Made by a program: the position numbers and the translations under genes | The notes under the pieces: model-generated | Told to the model about the DNA's origin: nothing | Databases searched by the model: none | Seen by the model: only the letters and a program-made list of their open reading frames with translations | Shown here: positions 13,358-15,632 of the stretch, piece after piece | Position numbering within the stretch: position 1 is the first letter of the stretch | How the letters are laid out: each line of letters opens with the position of its first letter | Origin: Zoogloeaceae bacterium | GTDB taxonomy: Bacteria; Pseudomonadota; Gammaproteobacteria; Burkholderiales; Rhodocyclaceae | Assembly: GCA_031290955.1 (NCBI GenBank) | Contig: JAISLJ010000035.1 | Span: 1-15,632, forward strand | Direction of reading: 5' to 3' | Length of the DNA stretch: 15,632 bases

Positions 13358-13903
13358 ACTGCTCTAATGCCACGCGACCAACCCAAGTTGTGCATCATCG
13401 ACGAAGCTTGGCAACTTCTTGCGGGCGGCGCGTCCGGCGATTTCGTCGAATCCGGCTACCGGCGCGCGCGCAAGTACAATGGCGCGTTTCTGACCGCCAC
13501 ACAATCCATGCAGGACTACAACATCAGTGTCGCCTCCAAGGCAGCTCTGACTAACGCGGATTGGATATTCTTGTTGGGTCAGAAGCCGGAATCTGTACAG
13601 GCGATGATCGAGCAGAAAAAAATCCTGGTAGACGATGACATGAAGAAGCTGCTGCTTTCGGTTCACACCGAACAGGGATATTTTTCGGAAGTCTTCATCA
13701 GCGCCGGCGATATGGGATGGGGAATCGGCCGTATCATGCTGGATCCGTATTCCCTACTCATGTCTTCGTCTAAGGCGGATGACTTCGCGGCAGTAAAACA
13801 TTACCGGGAGGCGGGCTATTCGCTACCGCAGGCGCTTGAAGCGGTCCTTGCTGATCGCGGTTATCCGGATTTTGAACACCCGCGCGAGAGGATCGTCGCA
13901 TGA
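13358..13903 (+). pseudogene. traC: traC 3' fragment (F-type conjugation ATPase), truncated by the insertion
   Basis: About 180 C-terminal residues of an F-type TraC/VirB4-like ATPase that energises the conjugative type IV secretion system; full proteins have over 800. KLCIIDEAWQLL (ATG 13367 plus about 7 residues) is the Walker B strand, followed by FVESGYRRARKYNGAFLTATQS, shown here as GYRRARKYNGAFLTATQS. The C-terminal end GIGRIMLDPYSLLMSS is also as in TraC. The frame is closed upstream by TAA at 13355-13357, at the transposase junction, and Walker A is missing, so it cannot be functional. It overlaps trbI by 4 bases (ATGA), showing the original operon arrangement. Confidence 0.85.
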
Positions 13904-14496
13904 ACCATGCCGCAGCCTCGCAGGTAAATAATCCCAGCTGGTCAGCCGACGCGCAGGAAGTTGGCCCTGGCTCCACGGTGTTGGCCATGCTGATCAACAT
14001 TTTTGCGGTCTTGATTCTGTCTGGTTTGCTCATTCTGGCCTATCACCATTTTTACGTTGCGCAAACGATACCGCCACGTCTCGTCACGCTTGATGTAAAC
14101 GAGATACTGGAATTAAAGCAGCTTGAATCATCGCTGAACCTGCTGAAAGGCGGCACAGGCGACAAGAACGCGTTGGCGCTCTACCGCGACATATCGGACT
14201 TCGCAAAAACGCTTGAGACAGAAGTCCGCCGTCTACAAACAGAGTGCGACTGCATCCTGATTGTACGCTCGGCGGTAATCGGGTCGAACCGCATGGATGA
14301 TCTGACCGCCATTCTCAAGGAACGAGTGAGCCTTGCTAATCTGGTCAAGGATGATCTGGTCAGGGAACTGAACGCGCTGGGCGGGCAGACCCAACCCAGT
14401 TTCGCGCCCTCGCTCACCTCCCCTGCCCTACCCTCTTTTGCGCCTGCTGTCCCATCGAATCAAGCTGTGCCGCAGTCTCCTGGAGGCGCGCCATGA
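13900..14496 (+). CDS. trbI: F-type conjugal transfer protein TrbI
   Basis: A 198-residue inner-membrane protein of F-type conjugation systems. A short cytoplasmic N-terminus is followed by one membrane segment at about 27-48 (VLAMLINIFAVLILSGLLIL). The block IPPRLVTLDVNEILELKQ comes next (about 58-75), matching the TrbI_Ftype region, then a periplasmic helix and a Pro/Ser-rich tail. It overlaps traC upstream and the S26 peptidase downstream, each by ATGA-type coupling. The gene looks intact, but with its neighbours broken it is probably a relic. In F-type systems TrbI affects pilus length; that is family knowledge. Confidence 0.8.
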   Translation: MNHAAASQVNNPSWSADAQEVGPGSTVLAMLINIFAVLILSGLLILAYHHFYVAQTIPPRLVTLDVNEILELKQLESSLNLLKGGTGDKNALALYRDISDFAKTLETEVRRLQTECDCILIVRSAVIGSNRMDDLTAILKERVSLANLVKDDLVRELNALGGQTQPSFAPSLTSPALPSFAPAVPSNQAVPQSPGGAP

Positions 14497-14876
14497 TGAC
14501 GCCCATGGAATACATCGTGCTTTGCAGAAAGCATTTTGTGAAACACTGGTGGAAATACTCGCTTCCCGTGTTGACCGTGTGGTTTGCTCATATCTGGGTT
14601 CGCCTGGATTTCAACTACACCGATTCTCTGCCATATCATGCCTATCTAACAGTGAAAGGCGACAGGAACGTAACGCGCGGGGATTTCGTGGCGTTCGCCT
14701 TTCCAACGGAACACCCACATTCCCCGTACCGGAAGGGATCGCATTTTCTGAAAATCGTCGCGGGTTTGCCAGTCCTTGTTCATGGAACGCGGCTACTACG
14801 AGGACGAGGTTTTTGTCTGCTGCGATTGCGGAAAAGAATGTGTCTGGAAAGCCGAAAACCAGAAATGGTGGTATGA
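14493..14876 (+). pseudogene. traF: Truncated TraF-type S26 signal peptidase of the conjugation operon
   Basis: The first about 92 residues resemble a conjugative-transfer S26 peptidase, which processes pilin or other transfer proteins. A membrane segment lies at about 22-37 (YSLPVLTVWFAHIWV), the likely catalytic Ser45 is in YTDSLPYHAYL, RGDFVAFAFP follows, and the catalytic Lys87 is in FLKIVAGLP. In this family GLP is followed by GD and the rest of the fold. Here, from about 14771, the frame instead reads unrelated residues and stops at 14876 inside the zinc-ribbon gene. The break looks like a recombination junction. GGAGG precedes ATG 14493/14496. It was presumably traC-trbI-traF in the donor element. 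Confidence 0.75.
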
Positions 14877-15054
14877 GGAAATGCGCGGTTTCATCTACAC
14901 GACCGCCGTCCGTTGCCGCGCTTGCCGGATCAAGAGACGCGAACGCAAGGCCGAAGCGCGGCGCGTGAGCGAGGAAGGAAAGCGGCAAAAACGCTTGCGG
15001 CAGCAGGCGAGACCGCCATCTCCGACCTTGACGATATACGCTTGCCGCGTATAA
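14782..15054 (+). CDS. Zinc-ribbon domain protein
   Basis: A 90-residue basic protein resembling the probable zinc-ribbon domain family (zf-trcl type). FVCCDCGKECVWKAENQKWW carries the first Cys pair (about residues 13-15), and RCRACRIKRRERK the second (C-x2-C). The aromatic spacing QKWWYEEMRGFIYTTAVRC is typical of the group. The role is unknown; the C-terminal 30 residues are Arg/Lys-rich. ATG 14782 lacks a Shine-Dalgarno, and the start lies at the junction with the truncated S26 peptidase gene, so the native N-terminus and leader may have been lost. The frame is open upstream only to 14752. Confidence 0.7.
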   Translation: MERGYYEDEVFVCCDCGKECVWKAENQKWWYEEMRGFIYTTAVRCRACRIKRRERKAEARRVSEEGKRQKRLRQQARPPSPTLTIYACRV

Positions 15055-15055
15055 T
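15028..15055 (+). promoter_or_regulatory. Promoter and palindromic operator of the toxin-antitoxin pair
   Basis: TTGACG (15028-15033) and TATAAT (15050-15055) with a 16-base spacer form a near-consensus sigma-70 promoter. A perfect 7-base inverted repeat, TATACGC-TTGCC-GCGTATA (15035-15053), fills the spacer and overlaps the -10, the expected place for an operator bound by the antitoxin or the complex. The predicted start, 7 bases after the -10, coincides with the toxin ATG at 15062. Confidence 0.75.
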
Positions 15056-15061
15056 ATTGTC

Positions 15062-15382
15062 ATGAAATATGAATTTATCGAGTCCCCGCTTTTTCCCTCC
15101 TACGTCTATGACTACTTGACGGACGAGGAATGTGCGCGACTACAGGAATTCCTGTGCGAGCAGCCCGAAGCCGGGGATTTGACGCCAGGTTCGGGCGGGG
15201 TACGCAAGCTGCGCTGGGCGCGACAAGGACGCGGCAAATCCGCTGGAACGCGGGTGTGCTACTACTTTCGCGCGCGCGCCGGACAGATTGTCATGCTGAC
15301 GATCTATGCCAAGAATGTTCGCGCAACCCTTCCCGGACACATCCTGAAAGCCCTCAAGGAGGAAATGGAACATGATGAATGA
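15062..15382 (+). CDS. RelE/HigB-like toxin of a type II toxin-antitoxin system
   Basis: A 106-residue protein of the RelE/ParE superfamily, resembling the group paired with HigA-type antitoxins (RelE toxins, PF06296-like). Such toxins are typically ribosome-dependent mRNA interferases. Landmarks: LTDEECARLQEFL (about 19-31), PEAGDLTPGSGGVRKLRWA (about 35-53), GRGKSAGTRVCYYF (about 56-69), and IVMLTIYAKNVRATL. Basic residues of the RKLRWARQGRGK segment are candidates for RNA contact and catalysis. There is no Shine-Dalgarno before ATG 15062, and the promoter position predicts a leaderless transcript. The toxin comes first and overlaps the antitoxin by 11 bases. Confidence 0.85.
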   Translation: MKYEFIESPLFPSYVYDYLTDEECARLQEFLCEQPEAGDLTPGSGGVRKLRWARQGRGKSAGTRVCYYFRARAGQIVMLTIYAKNVRATLPGHILKALKEEMEHDE

Positions 15383-15632
15383 GAACGAACTTGTCGAAAG
15401 GGACAAGAACCGCGACATTGGCGCGGAATTGCTCCAGGCCGTGCGTGATGTAAAAGCCGGAAACTGGGCGCGCAAGACGACATTCACGCCCCAGGCGGAT
15501 GGCTCCGTGCTGCGCCGCGTGGTGCGCCGGGATGGAACCGTGGAGCACGAAACACGACTGACCGGCGCCCGCTGGGAACTTTGGGCGGCGCGCGCCCATT
15601 CCGGGCTTTCGCAATCCGAGTTCGCAAAAATG
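15372..15632 (+). CDS. HigA-like XRE antitoxin, cut by window end
   Basis: The frame from ATG 15372 (or ATG 15375) stays open through the window end, giving 87 codons. AAGGAGG at 15357-15363 inside the toxin gene gives strong initiation, in contrast to the toxin. The N-terminal region (NRDIGAELLQAVRDVKAGNW, then a basic TFTPQ-x-DGS segment) is followed by WELWAARAHSGLSQSEFAKM, the start of an XRE/Cro helix-turn-helix, where the sequence ends. It is expected to neutralise the toxin and repress the promoter at 15028-15055. The rest of the HTH is not visible. Confidence 0.8.
   Translation, partial: MMNENELVERDKNRDIGAELLQAVRDVKAGNWARKTTFTPQADGSVLRRVVRRDGTVEHETRLTGARWELWAARAHSGLSQSEFAKM

Noticed and set aside
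1..15632. CRISPR arrays, tRNA or rRNA genes
   Set aside because: No regularly spaced repeats of the right size, no cloverleaf with a CCA end, and no rRNA sequence were seen on either strand.

Overview
The window reads as chromosome of a GC-rich betaproteobacterium. The ribosomal/replication cluster rpsF-priB-rpsR-rplI-dnaB is in the order usual for Betaproteobacteria, and dapA-bamC sit together as they do there. This is judged by eye from motifs and gene order; no search was run and no genus is claimed.

Layout. (1) 1-226: the first 9 codons of a divergent gene, a 69-bp transposase remnant, and an extended -10 promoter with a possible S6:S18 leader hairpin. (2) 227-3590, plus strand: rpsF, priB, rpsR, rplI, a 449-bp gene-free stretch full of hairpins and dispersed repeats, then dnaB. 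(3) 3657-7084, minus strand: dapA, bamC and an exported M16 zinc peptidase, tightly packed. (4) 7085-8185: a divergent control region and a TatD-family hydrolase on the plus strand. (5) 8348-13025, minus strand: an eight-gene run that looks like one operon. In transcription order it is DUF2170/YjfI-like, a 99-aa small protein, PspA/IM30, a 113-aa protein with two ribbon-helix-helix-like units, a YqiJ-like membrane/OB-fold protein, and three related membrane proteins, two of them recent tandem duplicates. (6) 13160-14876: a decayed IS630-type transposase followed by a broken piece of an F-type conjugation operon (traC 3' end, intact trbI, truncated S26 peptidase). (7) 14782-15632, plus strand: a zinc-ribbon protein and a toxin-first type II toxin-antitoxin pair (RelE-like toxin, HigA-like antitoxin cut by the window end).

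Functionally, regions 2-4 are housekeeping: translation, primosome restart, the replicative helicase, lysine/DAP synthesis and outer-membrane assembly. Region 5 is the most interesting part. It combines a PspA membrane-repair protein with partners known from the E. coli yjfI-yjfJ and yqiJ-yqiK neighbourhoods, lacks pspF/B/C and a flotillin, and adds an uncharacterised family of small membrane proteins. Regions 6-7 are mobile-element debris and accessory genes. The 69-bp remnant in region 1 is repeated exactly, in inverted orientation, at 13160-13228, so the two copies bracket the 13 kb between them.
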